Shown: in pieces, positions 38,694 to 48,555 of the stretch | How the letters are laid out: every line of letters begins with the position of its first letter | How positions within the stretch are numbered: the stretch's first letter is position 1 | Assembly: GCF_009811315.1 (NCBI RefSeq) | Contig: NZ_BLID01000004.1 | Location: 248,001-312,000, forward strand | Direction of reading: 5' to 3' | Source: Vibrio atypicus | Lineage (GTDB): Bacteria; Pseudomonadota; Gammaproteobacteria; Enterobacterales; Vibrionaceae | DNA length: 64,000 nucleotides | Position numbers and translations under genes: made by a program | The notes under the pieces: generated by a model | What the model saw: the letters and a program-made list of their open reading frames with translations, nothing else | What the model was told of the DNA's origin: nothing | The model's database searches: none

Positions 38694-40604
38694 TTACTTC
38701 TTGTCTTCTTTCACTTCTTCGAACTCAGCGTCTACCACGTCGTCGTCTTGCTTAGGCTGTTCGCCAGCTTCACCTGCTTGTTGAGCTTGTGCTTGCTGTT
38801 GAGCAATTTCCATTAGCTTTTGAGCTGCAGTCATTAGAGCTTGAACTTTTGCATCAATCTCTTCTTTGTCTTCGCCCTTACGCGCTACTTCAAGTTCAGA
38901 GATAGCTGCTTCAATCTTCTCTTTCTCTTCTGCAGGTAGAGCTTCACCAGCTTCTTCTACTTGCTTACGAGTACCGTGAATCATTTGGTCAGCTTGGTTA
39001 CGTGCAGTTGCTAGCTCTTCGAACTTCTTGTCCGCTTCTTTGTTCGCTTCTGCTTCTTGAACCATTTTCTCGATGTCTTCATCGCTTAGGCCACCAGAAG
39101 CTTGGATTGTGATCTTCTGCTCTTTACCTGTCTGCTTATCTTTAGCAGATACGTGAAGGATACCGTCAGCATCTAGGTCGAATGTTACTTCGATTTGTGG
39201 CATGCCACGTGGTGCTGGCTGAATGCCTTCTAGGTTAAATTGACCTAGAGACTTGTTGTAAGTCGCTTGCTTACGCTCACCTTGAAGAACATGGATAGTT
39301 ACCGCGTTCTGGTTGTCTTCTGCTGTAGAGAAAACTTGGTTCGCTTTAGTTGGGATAGTTGTGTTCTTCTCAACTAGCTTAGTCATTACGCCGCCCATAG
39401 TCTCGATACCTAGAGACAGAGGAGTAACGTCTAGTAGAAGTACGTCTTTAACATCACCAGCTAGTACACCACCTTGAACTGCAGCACCCATTGCTACTGC
39501 TTCATCAGGGTTTACGTCACGGCGAGCATCTTTACCAAAGAACTCAGCCACTTTAGCTTGAACCATTGGCATACGGGTCTGACCACCAACTAGGATAACA
39601 TCAGTGATGTCGCCTACAGATAGGTCTGCATCCGCTAGAGCAACTTTTAGTGGCTCAAGAGAACGTTGTACTAGGTCTTCAACTAGAGATTCTAGTTTCG
39701 CACGCGTTACTTTAACGTTCATGTGCTTAGGACCAGTCGCATCAGCAGTAACGTAAGGTAGGTTTACGTCTGTTTGAGTAGTAGAAGAAAGCTCGATCTT
39801 CGCTTTTTCTGCTGCTTCTTTAACACGCTGCATTGCTAGAGGGTCGTTCTTAAGGTTGATACCTTGCTCTTTGTTGAACTCGTCTACTAGGTAGTTGATT
39901 AGACGTGTATCGAAGTCTTCACCACCAAGGTGTGTGTCACCGTTAGTTGCTAGTACTTCAAACGTTTTTTCGCCTTCAACTTCATCGATTTCGATGATAG
40001 AGATATCGAATGTACCACCACCAAGGTCGTATACCGCGATAGTGCGGTCGCCGCCAGACTTGTCTAGGCCGTAAGCTAGAGCCGCTGCAGTTGGTTCGTT
40101 GATGATACGTTTAACTTCTAGACCTGCGATACGGCCAGCATCTTTAGTTGCTTGACGCTGTGCATCGTTAAAGTACGCAGGAACAGTGATAACAGCGCCA
40201 GTTACTTCTTCACCTAGGAAGTCTTCTGCCGTTTTCTTCATTTTCTTCAAGATTTCAGCTGAAACTTGAGGAGCAGCCATTTTTTGGCCTTGCGCTTCTA
40301 CCCAAGCGTCACCGTTGTCAGCCTTAACGATTTTGTAAGGCATGATTTCGATATCGCGCTGAACTTCTTCGTCTTCAAAACGACGACCAATAAGACGCTT
40401 GATTGCAAATAGCGTGTTTGTTGGGTTTGTAACTGCTTGACGTTTAGCTGGTTGGCCTACTAGCGTTTCACCATCTGTGTATGCAACAACAGATGCCGTT
40501 GTACGCTCACCTTCTGCGTTTTCGATTACGCGTGGTTTGTCGCCGTCTAGTACAGCAACACATGAGTTAGTAGTACCTAAGTCAATACCAATGATTTTAC
40601 CCAT
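38694..40604 (-). CDS. dnaK: Chaperone DnaK (Hsp70)
   Basis: A 636-residue Hsp70. The ATPase domain starts [20 protein letters not shown] and holds [14 protein letters not shown] near residue 195; the substrate-binding domain follows the linker [21 protein letters not shown] (about residues 385-405), and the lid ends in a Gln/Ala-rich stretch and the acidic EEVKEDKK end that binds partners. A sigma-32 promoter is seen 124 bp upstream. Co-oriented with dnaJ, forming the heat-shock operon. Confidence 0.98.
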   Translation of the reverse strand: MGKIIGIDLGTTNSCVAVLDGDKPRVIENAEGERTTASVVAYTDGETLVGQPAKRQAVTNPTNTLFAIKRLIGRRFEDEEVQRDIEIMPYKIVKADNGDAWVEAQGQKMAAPQVSAEILKKMKKTAEDFLGEEVTGAVITVPAYFNDAQRQATKDAGRIAGLEVKRIINEPTAAALAYGLDKSGGDRTIAVYDLGGGTFDISIIEIDEVEGEKTFEVLATNGDTHLGGEDFDTRLINYLVDEFNKEQGINLKNDPLAMQRVKEAAEKAKIELSSTTQTDVNLPYVTADATGPKHMNVKVTRAKLESLVEDLVQRSLEPLKVALADADLSVGDITDVILVGGQTRMPMVQAKVAEFFGKDARRDVNPDEAVAMGAAVQGGVLAGDVKDVLLLDVTPLSLGIETMGGVMTKLVEKNTTIPTKANQVFSTAEDNQNAVTIHVLQGERKQATYNKSLGQFNLEGIQPAPRGMPQIEVTFDLDADGILHVSAKDKQTGKEQKITIQASGGLSDEDIEKMVQEAEANKEADKKFEELATARNQADQMIHGTRKQVEEAGEALPAEEKEKIEAAISELEVARKGEDKEEIDAKVQALMTAAQKLMEIAQQQAQAQQAGEAGEQPKQDDDVVDAEFEEVKEDKK

Positions 40605-40727
40605 CAGGCTATCTCCGAATAATTTTCTATTTTCGTTTTGCTCTATCCCCTATGTGGGGGACGTAGGATCGGGTTTCAACCCTTGCTCACAAACAAAAAT
40701 AATGTTGTTTGCTTCATCTATGCCACA

Positions 40728-40756
40728 TAGATAAGGGCGGCAAATGGGTTTTCAAG
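40728..40756 (-). promoter_or_regulatory. Sigma-32 heat-shock promoter of dnaK
   Basis: On the minus strand CTTGAAA (-35, 40750-40756) and CCCTTATCTA (-10, 40728-40737) with a 12-bp gap resemble the RpoH consensus CTTGAAA/CCCCATnT. Confidence 0.65.
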
Positions 40757-40776
40757 GGAAGAAGTGAAAAAAAATC

Positions 40777-40803
40777 AAAAAAAAGCGAGGCACATGGCCT
40801 CGC
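40777..40803 (-). terminator. Terminator of the dicarboxylate/amino-acid symporter gene
   Basis: GCGAGGC-ACATG-GCCTCGC stem with a long A-run on the left (U-run on the minus strand). Confidence 0.82.
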
Positions 40804-40823
40804 CTCTTAGTTCAATATGAAGA

Positions 40824-42098
40824 TTATGCGTTCGCTTGAGCTGGTTTTACTTCAACCTCTGCTTCAGCGCCGATTTCACCTTCAGATTTTGCAACAATCG
40901 TGTTCACTGCTGTATCACCAACAACGTTTGATGATGTACAGAACATATCGTTAATGCGGTCAACAGCGGCAACAATCGCTAGACCTTCTGGCGGTAGACC
41001 TAGTTGGTGCAAGATAACGCCAACCATAACAACACCACCACCAGGAACACCACCAGCACCGATAGACAGTAGTAGAACCGTGAAACCAAGTGTCACTAAA
41101 TCAGAAACTGCGATTGGCTGACCAAATGCGTTTGCACAGAAAACAGCGGCAATAGCGATGTAGATAGATGCACCAGCCATATTCATGGTTGCACCTAGTG
41201 GAACACCAAAACCAGCCACTGACTTAGATACACCGATCTTATCTGTCAAAGTACGCATTGTGACAGGAATCGTTGCGTTTGAGCTTGCTGTAGATAGCGA
41301 GAATAGAACCTGTTCGCGAGTCTTACGTGAAAACTCTACTGCAGAGATACCCGTGAACATCTGTACTGCGATTGGGTAAACCACGAAGATCCAAAGTACT
41401 AACATTGATACAACAAGTGCTACGTAACCCGCTACAGACGCTAGTGTATCCGCATCTAGAGTTGCACCAAGCTGAATCATTAACGCAAATACACCGTATG
41501 GCGCTAGGCTCATCACAAGGCCGATTAGCTTCATCATGATGTCGTTAGCCACTTTAAATGTACGAATCGCCGGACCACCTTTCGCATCAAGCGCCTGAAT
41601 AGCAAGACCTGTCAAAATTGCCATAAAGATGATTTGAAGCATGTCGCCATTAGCAAACGCCTGAACAGGGTTGCTTGGTACAATATTTACAACCATAGAG
41701 AAGATATCTGGCGTCTCAGTACTCTTAAGAGTAATTGAATCCGAGATCGTCCCTGCAAGGTTTGCACCCGCACCTGGCTGAACAATCATAGCCACTGTTA
41801 GGGCTGCAATAATCGCGACGATGGTATTAATAATGTATAGAGCAAAGGTTTTACCACCTAAACGACCAAAAGAGCGAATATCTTTAAGTTCTACGATACC
41901 GCAAACGATAGACACATAAACCAAAGGAACGACTAACAGTTTGATTAGTGAAACAAACATGCCACCAGCACCTTCCGCTGCGCCTAAAAGATACGTATCA
42001 AAAATCGCAATACCGCTAAATAAGTACTGAATCGCTGTACCGATCAATAGACCAGCAAACAGACCTATGAAAATCTTACTTGAGAGCGACTTATCCAT
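40824..42098 (-). CDS. Dicarboxylate/amino acid:cation symporter (DAACS, GltP-like)
   Basis: A 424-residue inner-membrane symporter of the glutamate/aspartate transporter fold. Two re-entrant hairpins are marked by the Ser-rich LSTASSNATIPVT (about residue 270) and GAGGVPGGGVVM (about 350). The NMDGT-type Na+ motif appears as NMAGAS, and the last helix motif as DRINDMFCTSSNVVGDTAVN; the NMDGT change may mean another cation or substrate. An acidic tail follows. Could carry glutamate, aspartate or dicarboxylates; not decided. The 324 bp upstream (42099-42422) hold an inverted repeat CCACC/GGTGG (42150-42168) and otherwise AT-rich DNA. Confidence 0.87.
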   Translation of the reverse strand: MDKSLSSKIFIGLFAGLLIGTAIQYLFSGIAIFDTYLLGAAEGAGGMFVSLIKLLVVPLVYVSIVCGIVELKDIRSFGRLGGKTFALYIINTIVAIIAALTVAMIVQPGAGANLAGTISDSITLKSTETPDIFSMVVNIVPSNPVQAFANGDMLQIIFMAILTGLAIQALDAKGGPAIRTFKVANDIMMKLIGLVMSLAPYGVFALMIQLGATLDADTLASVAGYVALVVSMLVLWIFVVYPIAVQMFTGISAVEFSRKTREQVLFSLSTASSNATIPVTMRTLTDKIGVSKSVAGFGVPLGATMNMAGASIYIAIAAVFCANAFGQPIAVSDLVTLGFTVLLLSIGAGGVPGGGVVMVGVILHQLGLPPEGLAIVAAVDRINDMFCTSSNVVGDTAVNTIVAKSEGEIGAEAEVEVKPAQANA

Positions 42099-42362
42099 GT
42101 ATAAATCTCCGAAATGTTGTGTTTAATATTTATAGTTTTATAGGTATTTCCACCAATATATTCGGTGGATATCGCGAATATTACACGTCAGAGTCACAAA
42201 ATAAAGGATTAATTTACATAACTATCACATATAGCAAACAAGTTGATTATTTTGAAACAGGCTATAAACACAGACAAACAAACCTAATAGCTGAGATTAC
42301 ATAGAGTTATAACAAGAGCAAATCAGCTCTATTAGAAAGTGCTAATTTTAATCCTTAGAGAC

Positions 42363-42388
42363 AAAAAAAGAGAGGCAATGCCTCTCTT
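42363..42388 (-). terminator. grpE terminator
   Basis: AAAGAGAGGC-AAT-GCCTCTCTTT stem with A-run on the left, oriented for grpE. Confidence 0.82.
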
Positions 42389-42422
42389 TCATAATTTCCA
42401 AATTTATGTGATGTGTAACTAG

Positions 42423-43019
42423 TTACTTAGCAACCATTACCATCGCAGGGCGAACAACACGACCATTTAACTCGTAGCCTTTTTGCATAACGAACATCAC
42501 TGTATTGGCTTCGTGGTCCGGGCTCTCTTGAATTGACATAGCCTGGTGCAGTTCAGGGTTGAACGCTTCGCCTTCTGGGTTAATTTCTTTCAAACCAAAC
42601 TTAGCGACAGTATCAACGAATGTCTTGTGCGTTAATTCAACACCTTCCAGCAGAGGTTTCACCGCTTCTGCTTCTGTGTCTGCTGCTTGAATTGCACGCT
42701 CTAGGTTATCGATAACTGGCAGAAGCTCTTCAGCAAATTTGTTCAGCGCATACTTACGTGCTTTGTCGATCTCAGTTTCAGTACGACGACGCATGTTTTC
42801 AACTTCCGCTTTTGCACGAAGTACACTGTCTTTTTGCTCTTGAATTTTTGCTTCACTTGAAAGCAATGCCGCTTCTAGTTGAGCAATCTTAGCGTCTTTC
42901 TCATCACCAATATCTTCAAGTTCAGCTTCCGCCTCTTGAGCAGCTGCTTCGACTTTCTCAGCCTCTTCGATGATTTGATCTAGCTCTTCTTCAGTAACTT
43001 TGTTTTCTTCGTTGCTCAT
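42423..43019 (-). CDS. grpE: Nucleotide exchange factor GrpE
   Basis: A 198-residue GrpE (E. coli 197) that drives ADP release from DnaK. A Glu-rich coiled-coil N-terminus ([25 protein letters not shown]) leads to the dimer helix ([35 protein letters not shown]) and the beta-domain that touches DnaK ([23 protein letters not shown]). The ATG at 43019 follows CTGGAGATATC; an upstream GTG is not used. A textbook sigma-32 promoter lies 95 bp upstream. Confidence 0.97.
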   Translation of the reverse strand: MSNEENKVTEEELDQIIEEAEKVEAAAQEAEAELEDIGDEKDAKIAQLEAALLSSEAKIQEQKDSVLRAKAEVENMRRRTETEIDKARKYALNKFAEELLPVIDNLERAIQAADTEAEAVKPLLEGVELTHKTFVDTVAKFGLKEINPEGEAFNPELHQAMSIQESPDHEANTVMFVMQKGYELNGRVVRPAMVMVAK

Positions 43020-43113
43020 GATATCTCCAGAATTCATTTCCTTCGGCACCTAACGCTTCACGTTTATCGCGTTTAGATACACAAAAATTCGCATAATTAG
43101 CTAACTTGCCATT

Positions 43114-43142
43114 ATTATGGGGATGAAGATTATTGATTCAAG
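43114..43142 (-). promoter_or_regulatory. Sigma-32 heat-shock promoter of grpE
   Basis: On the minus strand CTTGAAT, 13 bp, CCCCATAAT: nearly perfect RpoH promoter. It lies back to back with the nadK promoter region. Confidence 0.85.
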
Positions 43143-43163
43143 CCTATTTAGTGCGGAAACCCT

Positions 43164-44048
43164 ATGAAAAAATCTTTTCAAGTGATCGCCATCATTGGTA
43201 AACCACGAGATCAACAAGCTATTCAGACCCACCGAGAGCTGTATCTTTGGTTAAAATCTGAAGGTTATCAAGTTTTTATCGACGATCGCCTAGTCGAGAT
43301 CCTCGATGACGTACCAAAAGAAGACTTTGCGAGCTTGATTCAACTCGGAAAAGCGGCAGATTTGGCCATTGTTGTTGGTGGTGATGGCAATATGCTTGGC
43401 GCCGCACGCGTCTTGTCCCGCTTCGACATCTCAGTTATTGGCGTTAACCGTGGCAATTTAGGCTTTTTGACCGACCTCAACCCTGAAGATTTTCAGTCAG
43501 CATTGAAAGCAGTGCTAGAGGGAGAGTTCATAGAAGAAGAGCGTTTCTTATTGGAAGCGGAAGTTCATCGCCACGGCCATGTAAAAAGCCACAATGCAGC
43601 ATTAAATGAAGCGGTGCTGCACCCAGGTCAAGTCGCTCACATGATCGAGTTTGAAGTCTATATCGATGAGACATTTGCTTTCTCGCTTCGCGCAGACGGA
43701 TTAATCGTATCTACACCAACAGGTTCTACAGCTTACTCTTTGTCCGGTGGTGGCCCGATATTGTCACCAAGCTTAAATGCTATTTCACTGGTACCGATGT
43801 TTCCTCATACCTTATCAAGCCGTCCTTTGGTTGTTGATGGCAACCGCCGCATTAAGCTACTCGTTTCGCCAGACAATCGAGGAACACAGGAAGTCAGCTG
43901 CGACGGTCAGGTCTCTTTACCTGTGTCACCTGGCGACGAAGTCCACATTTACCAGAGCCCAAATGTACTTAAGCTGATCCATCCAAAAGATTACAGCTAC
44001 TACCACGTTTTACGAAACAAACTCGGTTGGTCGAGCAAATTGTTTTAG
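43164..44048 (+). CDS. nadK: NAD kinase
   Basis: A 294-residue ATP-NAD kinase that makes NADP. The catalytic GGDGN motif is at residues 72-76 ([12 protein letters not shown]), and the second motif [22 protein letters not shown] lies near residue 180. Length and order are standard (E. coli 292). Divergent from grpE and followed by recN, a conserved grpE-nadK-recN arrangement. Confidence 0.97.
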   Translation: MKKSFQVIAIIGKPRDQQAIQTHRELYLWLKSEGYQVFIDDRLVEILDDVPKEDFASLIQLGKAADLAIVVGGDGNMLGAARVLSRFDISVIGVNRGNLGFLTDLNPEDFQSALKAVLEGEFIEEERFLLEAEVHRHGHVKSHNAALNEAVLHPGQVAHMIEFEVYIDETFAFSLRADGLIVSTPTGSTAYSLSGGGPILSPSLNAISLVPMFPHTLSSRPLVVDGNRRIKLLVSPDNRGTQEVSCDGQVSLPVSPGDEVHIYQSPNVLKLIHPKDYSYYHVLRNKLGWSSKLF

Positions 44049-44067
44049 TGTAGGTTGAAGACACACC

Positions 44068-44098
44068 AAGGCTGGCGCATAAACGTCAGCCTTTTTGT
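44068..44098 (+). terminator. nadK terminator
   Basis: AAGGCTGGCG/CGTCAGCCTT hairpin followed by TTTGTTTT. Confidence 0.82.
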
Positions 44099-44176
44099 TT
44101 TAATAGTTGAAATGTTTTTACTGGTTACTCCTAAACCTCTCAAAATCTTCCTCACAAAAATTTTCACCTGTAACTT

Positions 44177-44196
44177 TACTGTATAAAGAAACAGTA
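44177..44196. promoter_or_regulatory. LexA (SOS) box 1, recN
   Basis: TACTGTATAAAGAAACAGTA: CTGT-N8-ACAG with TA flanks, a full SOS box 49 bp before recN. Confidence 0.92.
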
Positions 44197-44198
44197 TA

Positions 44199-44218
44199 TA
44201 CTGTATTCATACACAGTA
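44199..44218. promoter_or_regulatory. LexA (SOS) box 2, recN
   Basis: TACTGTATTCATACACAGTA: second perfect CTGT-N8-ACAG, spaced 22 bp centre to centre from box 1, so two LexA dimers can bind in phase. It predicts tight repression and strong SOS induction of recN. Confidence 0.92.
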
Positions 44219-44244
44219 TTGTTCATTTAAACAGGTACATAAAA

Positions 44245-45909
44245 ATGCTGGCTCATCTAAGTGTTAATAATTTTGCGATTGTTAAGTCTCTCCAGCTAGA
44301 GCTATTCAAGGGAATGACCACCATCACAGGTGAAACGGGCGCGGGTAAATCCATTGCAATTGATGCATTAGGGTTATGCCTTGGCGGCCGAGCAGAAGCC
44401 AGCATGGTACGACAAGGAGAAGAAAAGACCGAAGTAAGCGCGGCCTTTTCACTAGAGAACAATATTCACGCCACCCGCTGGCTTGAAGATAACGATCTGC
44501 TAGACGGTAGCGACTGCATTTTGCGCCGAATTGTCAGCAAAGAAGGTCGTTCACGTGCATTTATTAACGGCAGCCCTGTTCCCCTTTCTCAGTTAAAAAG
44601 TTTAGGCCAGCTACTGATCAACATTCACGGTCAACACGCTCACCATCAATTGATGAAGAGCGATTACCAAATGGCGATGCTAGACCAATACGCGGGCCAT
44701 ACGAACCTACTTAAAAGTACTCGAAATGCATACCAGACTTGGCGGCAAGCGGACAACAACTTAAAACAGTTGAAAGAAAACAGCGCCGCTAATCTGGCTC
44801 AAAAACAATTGCTCGAATATCAGATCAAAGAACTCAACGAGCTATCACTTGGTGAGGAAGAATATGAAGAGCTTGAACAAGAACACAAACGATTGTCCAA
44901 TAGTGGAGAGCTTGCCTCTACTTGCCAACAAGCCATCGAGCTTATTTACGAAGGTGAAGAAGTTAATGCGCTTGGTATTTTGCAATCAGCCAATAACTCC
45001 CTAATTCAACTCGCCGAACTGGATGAGAAACTTGCCGAGCTTCCAAACATGCTGACTGAAGCAATCATTCAAATTGAAGAAGCAAACAGTGAACTACGAA
45101 ACTACCTAGATTGTATTGACGTAGATCCAGCGCGTATGGCATTTGTTGAGGAGCGATTCTCTAAAGTGATGTCGATGGCAAGAAAACACCATGTCTTGCC
45201 AGATGAGCTCTATCCACATCATCAAGACTTGCTCAGCCAAATTGAAGCGCTAGATTGCTCAGATGAACGCCTAGAAGAACTAGAGCAAGAAGTGGAAACG
45301 AAGTATCAACTCTTCCTCACGACCGCAGAAAAGCTGCATAAGTCGCGCAGCCGCTATGCAAAAGAGCTAAATAAACTCATTACGGCAAGTATGCATGAAT
45401 TGAGCATGGAAAAAGCCCAGTTTAGTATCGAGATTAATAACGAAAGCACACACCCATCACCGCTCGGCATGGACACTGTGTGTTTTGTTGTATCGACCAA
45501 CCCAGGCCAACCAATGCAGCCTATTGCGAAAGTAGCCTCAGGTGGTGAGTTATCTCGAATATCTTTGGCGATTCAAGTCATTACCGCGCAGAAAGTTGAC
45601 ACACCAAGTCTAATCTTCGATGAAGTCGATGTGGGCATCAGTGGCCCTACAGCAGCTGTGGTTGGTAAAATGCTGCGTAAGCTTGGCGAATCAACCCAAG
45701 TAATGTGTGTGACTCACTTACCTCAGGTTGCAGGCTGTGGCCACCAGCAGCTCTTCGTTGCTAAGCAAACCAAAGCAGGAAAAACCGAAACACAGATGAA
45801 TTCACTCAATGAAGATCAACGAGTGTCTGAACTTGCGCGCTTACTTGGCGGTAGCCAGATCACCGAATCAACCATGGCAAATGCCCGTGAACTGCTTATT
45901 GCCGCTTAA
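44245..45909 (+). CDS. recN: DNA repair protein RecN
   Basis: A 554-residue SMC-like ATPase (E. coli 553) that acts on double-strand breaks. Walker A is GETGAGKS at residues 29-36; long coiled-coil arms occupy about residues 160-360, and the C-terminal half holds the signature [15 protein letters not shown] and Walker [20 protein letters not shown]. The ATG at 44245 yields [20 protein letters not shown], the family start; the open frame extends 46 codons upstream only because the promoter and SOS boxes lack stops. Confidence 0.97.
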   Translation: MLAHLSVNNFAIVKSLQLELFKGMTTITGETGAGKSIAIDALGLCLGGRAEASMVRQGEEKTEVSAAFSLENNIHATRWLEDNDLLDGSDCILRRIVSKEGRSRAFINGSPVPLSQLKSLGQLLINIHGQHAHHQLMKSDYQMAMLDQYAGHTNLLKSTRNAYQTWRQADNNLKQLKENSAANLAQKQLLEYQIKELNELSLGEEEYEELEQEHKRLSNSGELASTCQQAIELIYEGEEVNALGILQSANNSLIQLAELDEKLAELPNMLTEAIIQIEEANSELRNYLDCIDVDPARMAFVEERFSKVMSMARKHHVLPDELYPHHQDLLSQIEALDCSDERLEELEQEVETKYQLFLTTAEKLHKSRSRYAKELNKLITASMHELSMEKAQFSIEINNESTHPSPLGMDTVCFVVSTNPGQPMQPIAKVASGGELSRISLAIQVITAQKVDTPSLIFDEVDVGISGPTAAVVGKMLRKLGESTQVMCVTHLPQVAGCGHQQLFVAKQTKAGKTETQMNSLNEDQRVSELARLLGGSQITESTMANARELLIAA

Positions 45910-46093
45910 CTCCGGTACTTTCTTCCTTTTGTCGAGCCAAAGTTCCCTAAATAAAACTTTTTGGCTCGACTTTGCAACAAATCTCAAAAATCACGGTCTG
46001 AAACAATTCAAAACCGCATGAGTTTTTTACATTAACGCTCAGCTTGTTTATTATCGGAAAAGTTTAAGAAATATCAGTAGCAAGAATTAAAGT

Positions 46094-46453
46094 ATGCAAC
46101 TAACTAAGTGGCTTATCGCTGTACCGCTCGCTATGTCTACCCTGACAGGCTGCTCTTTATTGGAAAAATTGGTTTATCGTATCGATATCAACCAAGGTAA
46201 CTACATTGAACAAGATTCAGTTGAAAAACTGAAATTTGGCATGACCAAAGAGCAAGTACGTTATGTAATGGGATCACCAATGCTCATTGAGAATGGATAC
46301 CCTGACACTTGGTACTACATCTACCACCATACAGATGGCCACAATGACTCCATTCAAAAGGATCTGATCGTTAATTTTAATGGTCAAGGACAGTTGGTTG
46401 AAGTGAAAGGTGACTACCCAGCAAGCACCGATTTTTTTGAAAGCATTAACTAA
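46094..46453 (+). CDS. bamE: Outer membrane assembly lipoprotein BamE (SmpA)
   Basis: A 119-residue lipoprotein of the BAM complex. The lipobox LTGC gives Cys20. The fold motif [19 protein letters not shown] and the DTWYYIYHH segment are the SmpA/OmlA hallmarks. Neighbouring rnfH and ratA on the opposite strand make the usual bamE-rnfH-ratA-smpB cluster. Confidence 0.95.
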   Translation: MQLTKWLIAVPLAMSTLTGCSLLEKLVYRIDINQGNYIEQDSVEKLKFGMTKEQVRYVMGSPMLIENGYPDTWYYIYHHTDGHNDSIQKDLIVNFNGQGQLVEVKGDYPASTDFFESIN

Positions 46454-46482
46454 GGTTTCCTCACTTTAATGCTAAAAATTAG

Positions 46483-46516
46483 AAAGGGTTGACGTGAAAG
46501 CGCCAACCCTTTTTTG
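46483..46516. terminator. Bidirectional terminator between bamE and rnfH
   Basis: AAAGGGTTG and CAACCCTTT stem with a 12-base loop and T-run; convergent genes. Confidence 0.8.
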
Positions 46517-46541
46517 TATCCTATCTTTGTAAGCAGTTCGC

Positions 46542-46895
46542 TTAACTCTCTTTACGCAGTGGATTCTTTTTACCACCGGTCACCGGATCTGCAGCCCCAG
46601 CAGCTTTTGCTTGCTCAGCTCGCTTACGGCGAATCTCTTTTGGATCTGCAAGTAACGGACGGTAAATTTCGATTCTATCTTTGTCGCGCACCGTCGCATC
46701 AAGTTTAACATTGCGGCTAAATACACCGACTTTGTTCTGCTTAAGGTCGATCTCAGGGTATTGTTCAATCACACCTGACTGCTCAATAATCTCTTCAACC
46801 GTCATTGCCTTGTTAACCACAAGTGTGAATACACGTTGCTCGTTGGGCAGTGCATAAACCACCTCGACATGAATCATGTCCGATTCAATACTCAT
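46542..46895 (-). CDS. rnfH: RnfH family ubiquitin-fold protein
   Basis: A 117-residue small beta-grasp protein (IHVEVVYALPNEQRVFTLVV, ENKVG-type KQNKVGVFSR, DRIEIYRPLLADPKEIRRKRAEQ). Function is unclear; it is a toxin-antitoxin partner of RatA in some annotations. The start at 46895 lies within the ratA stop region (overlap of 11 bases), so the two are co-translated. An open frame extends 13 codons further upstream without support. Confidence 0.9.
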   Translation of the reverse strand: MSIESDMIHVEVVYALPNEQRVFTLVVNKAMTVEEIIEQSGVIEQYPEIDLKQNKVGVFSRNVKLDATVRDKDRIEIYRPLLADPKEIRRKRAEQAKAAGAADPVTGGKKNPLRKES

Positions 46896-47328
46896 ATGCT
46901 GGATACACCTGTTTTGCGCGTTGAGTGAAAGCATTCACCATATTGCTCGTCAATTCATTGAAAACTTTACCAAAAGCCATTTCAATCATTTTGCTTGAAA
47001 ACTCAAATTCAAGCTTCAATTCCACTTTACATGCCTGCTCATCGAGTGGCGTAAAGAACCAGCCACCTTTTAGAGTTTTAAACGGGCCATCTACTAAGCT
47101 CATGACAATAGCTTCACCTGCCACAAGCGCATTTGAAGTAGTAAACGTTTTACTGATCCCAGCCTTAGAAACATCAACAGAAGCCACCATTGCATCTGAG
47201 CTTGATTCAATCACGCGAGAGCCTGAACACCCTGGCAAAAACTCAGGATAGCTGGCTACATCATTAACCAGATTGAACATCTGTTCTGCACTAAACGACA
47301 CCAAAGCAGAACGGCTGACTTGCTTCAT
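46885..47328 (-). CDS. ratA: START/polyketide-cyclase-like protein RatA
   Basis: A 147-residue SRPBCC (Coq10/START-like) protein; in E. coli RatA was reported to bind 50S subunits and block 70S formation, and the family also covers ubiquinone-binding Coq10-like proteins. MKQVSRSALVSFSAEQMFNLVNDVASYPEFLPGC is the diagnostic start. The ATG at 47328 is chosen because GAGGAGTCAAT precedes it; an upstream in-frame start at 47361 lacks a site. Overlaps rnfH; divergent from smpB. Confidence 0.93.
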   Translation of the reverse strand: MKQVSRSALVSFSAEQMFNLVNDVASYPEFLPGCSGSRVIESSSDAMVASVDVSKAGISKTFTTSNALVAGEAIVMSLVDGPFKTLKGGWFFTPLDEQACKVELKLEFEFSSKMIEMAFGKVFNELTSNMVNAFTQRAKQVYPAYEY

Positions 47329-47446
47329 ATTGACTCCTCGTAACGGTTGCTTGAACCTCAAGCTTGTTGCAATTTTACTTTTATTTGCACTCAGCGCAAA
47401 TAAAGGGATTTCCTAACTTAGCTCCTAACCGTATAATGCAGCCATT

Positions 47447-47932
47447 ATGGCAAAGAAAAAATCAAAACAAAAAGCGGGTAGCAATACCATCGCTCTCAAT
47501 AAGAAAGCTCGCCACGAATACTTCATTGATGATGAAATTGAAGCTGGGCTTGAGCTACAAGGCTGGGAAGTTAAGTCACTTCGTCAAGGCAAAGCAAATA
47601 TCGCTGAAAGCTATGTTTTCATGCGTGACGGTGAAGCTTTTGTCAGTGGTATGACGATTACTCCTCTTAATCAAGCATCTACCCACGTCGTTGCTAACCC
47701 AACGCGCGTGCGCAAACTTCTTATGAGCCGTCGTGAACTCGACAACCTACTCGGTCGCATCAACCGTGAAGGTATGACATTAGCAGCACTATCATTGTAC
47801 TGGTCGCGCTCATGGGTAAAAATGAAAATTGGTGTAGCTAAAGGTAAAAAGCTGCACGACAAACGTACTGATCTTAAAGAAAAAGATTGGGCTCGTGAAA
47901 AAGCACGAGTTATGAAGAGCTCATTGCGTTAA
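47447..47932 (+). CDS. smpB: SsrA-binding protein SmpB
   Basis: A 161-residue tmRNA partner needed for trans-translation of stalled ribosomes. The core motif [35 protein letters not shown] and the basic C-terminal tail ([24 protein letters not shown]) that enters the mRNA channel are intact. It lies 66 bp before ssrA, the classical pair. Confidence 0.97.
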   Translation: MAKKKSKQKAGSNTIALNKKARHEYFIDDEIEAGLELQGWEVKSLRQGKANIAESYVFMRDGEAFVSGMTITPLNQASTHVVANPTRVRKLLMSRRELDNLLGRINREGMTLAALSLYWSRSWVKMKIGVAKGKKLHDKRTDLKEKDWAREKARVMKSSLR

Positions 47933-47998
47933 TCTTGAGCACTTAAACGCACAAGTATAGACAGGCTACGCTTTTCTGGTACTATGCGAAGAACACTT

Positions 47999-48365
47999 GG
48001 GGCTGATTTAGGATTCGACAGGAATTTTGAAGTCTGAGGTGCATGCCGTGGGGCGGTTGGCCACGTAAAAAGCCGCAAAAAAATAGTCGCAAACGACGAA
48101 AACTACGCACTAGCAGCTTAATAACCTGCTCAGAGCTCTCTCGCCCTAGCTTCCGCACGTAAGACGGGGAACAACGAGAGATCAAACCCAAACGCGCTAG
48201 CTCGGATTCTCCCGCCTGAGAGATGAACAGCGAATTATAATTCAGGATAGCTTTTGGCTAGCGTGTCGGTTCGCAGGTCACTGGTGAAATTAAAGATCGA
48301 CTAAGCATGTAGTACCAATGATGAATGGTTTTTGGACGCGGGTTCAACTCCCGCCAGCTCCACCA
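47999..48365 (+). ncRNA. ssrA: Transfer-messenger RNA
   Basis: Starts GGGGCTGATTTAGGATTCGAC and ends CCCGCCAGCTCCACCA with encoded CCA; the acceptor ends pair. The tag reading frame (resume codon GCA at 48089, stop TAA at 48119-48121) encodes ANDENYALAA. Tag and layout are those of Vibrio. The 3' end is the insertion site of the island that follows; the gene itself remains whole. Confidence 0.97.
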
Positions 48366-48377
48366 AACGTTTGGAAA
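48352..48377. repeat. attL: direct repeat at the ssrA 3' end
   Basis: CGCCAGCTCCACCAAACGTTTGGAAA-type sequence (26 nt). Its last 18 bases (48360-48377) recur perfectly at 57095-57112; the longer match has one base less on the right. The repeat covers the 3' end of tmRNA plus a small palindrome CCAAACGTTTGG. Confidence 0.85.
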
Positions 48378-48402
48378 AGGCCACCTTCGGGTGGCCTTTT
48401 TT
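48375..48402 (+). terminator. tmRNA terminator (island side)
   Basis: AAAAGGCCACC-TTCG-GGTGGCCTTTT, perfect stem with T-run and a stable TTCG loop, just after the attachment core. Confidence 0.88.
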
Positions 48403-48555
48403 GTATCTAAAAAACATACATTTCAATTAGTTACCTTTATTTTCTGTCTTATTCTGTCTCATCGCGTCTCATACCTGCTCACGTTTTTAGTACCCAATGA
48501 ATTACCCTATACTCGTATCCAAGATATTTTTGGGTACTAAATCGAGTATAAAGAA

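Noticed and set aside
44107..44244. Upstream extension of recN by 46 codons.
   Set aside because: It would translate both LexA boxes; RecN homologues start at the ATG at 44245.
48366..48374. Reading the AAACGTTTGG palindrome at the attachment core as a PurR box.
   Set aside because: Similar centre (CAAACGTTTG) but the outer bases do not match, it is in both att copies, and no purine gene is near; it is better taken as the recombination core.
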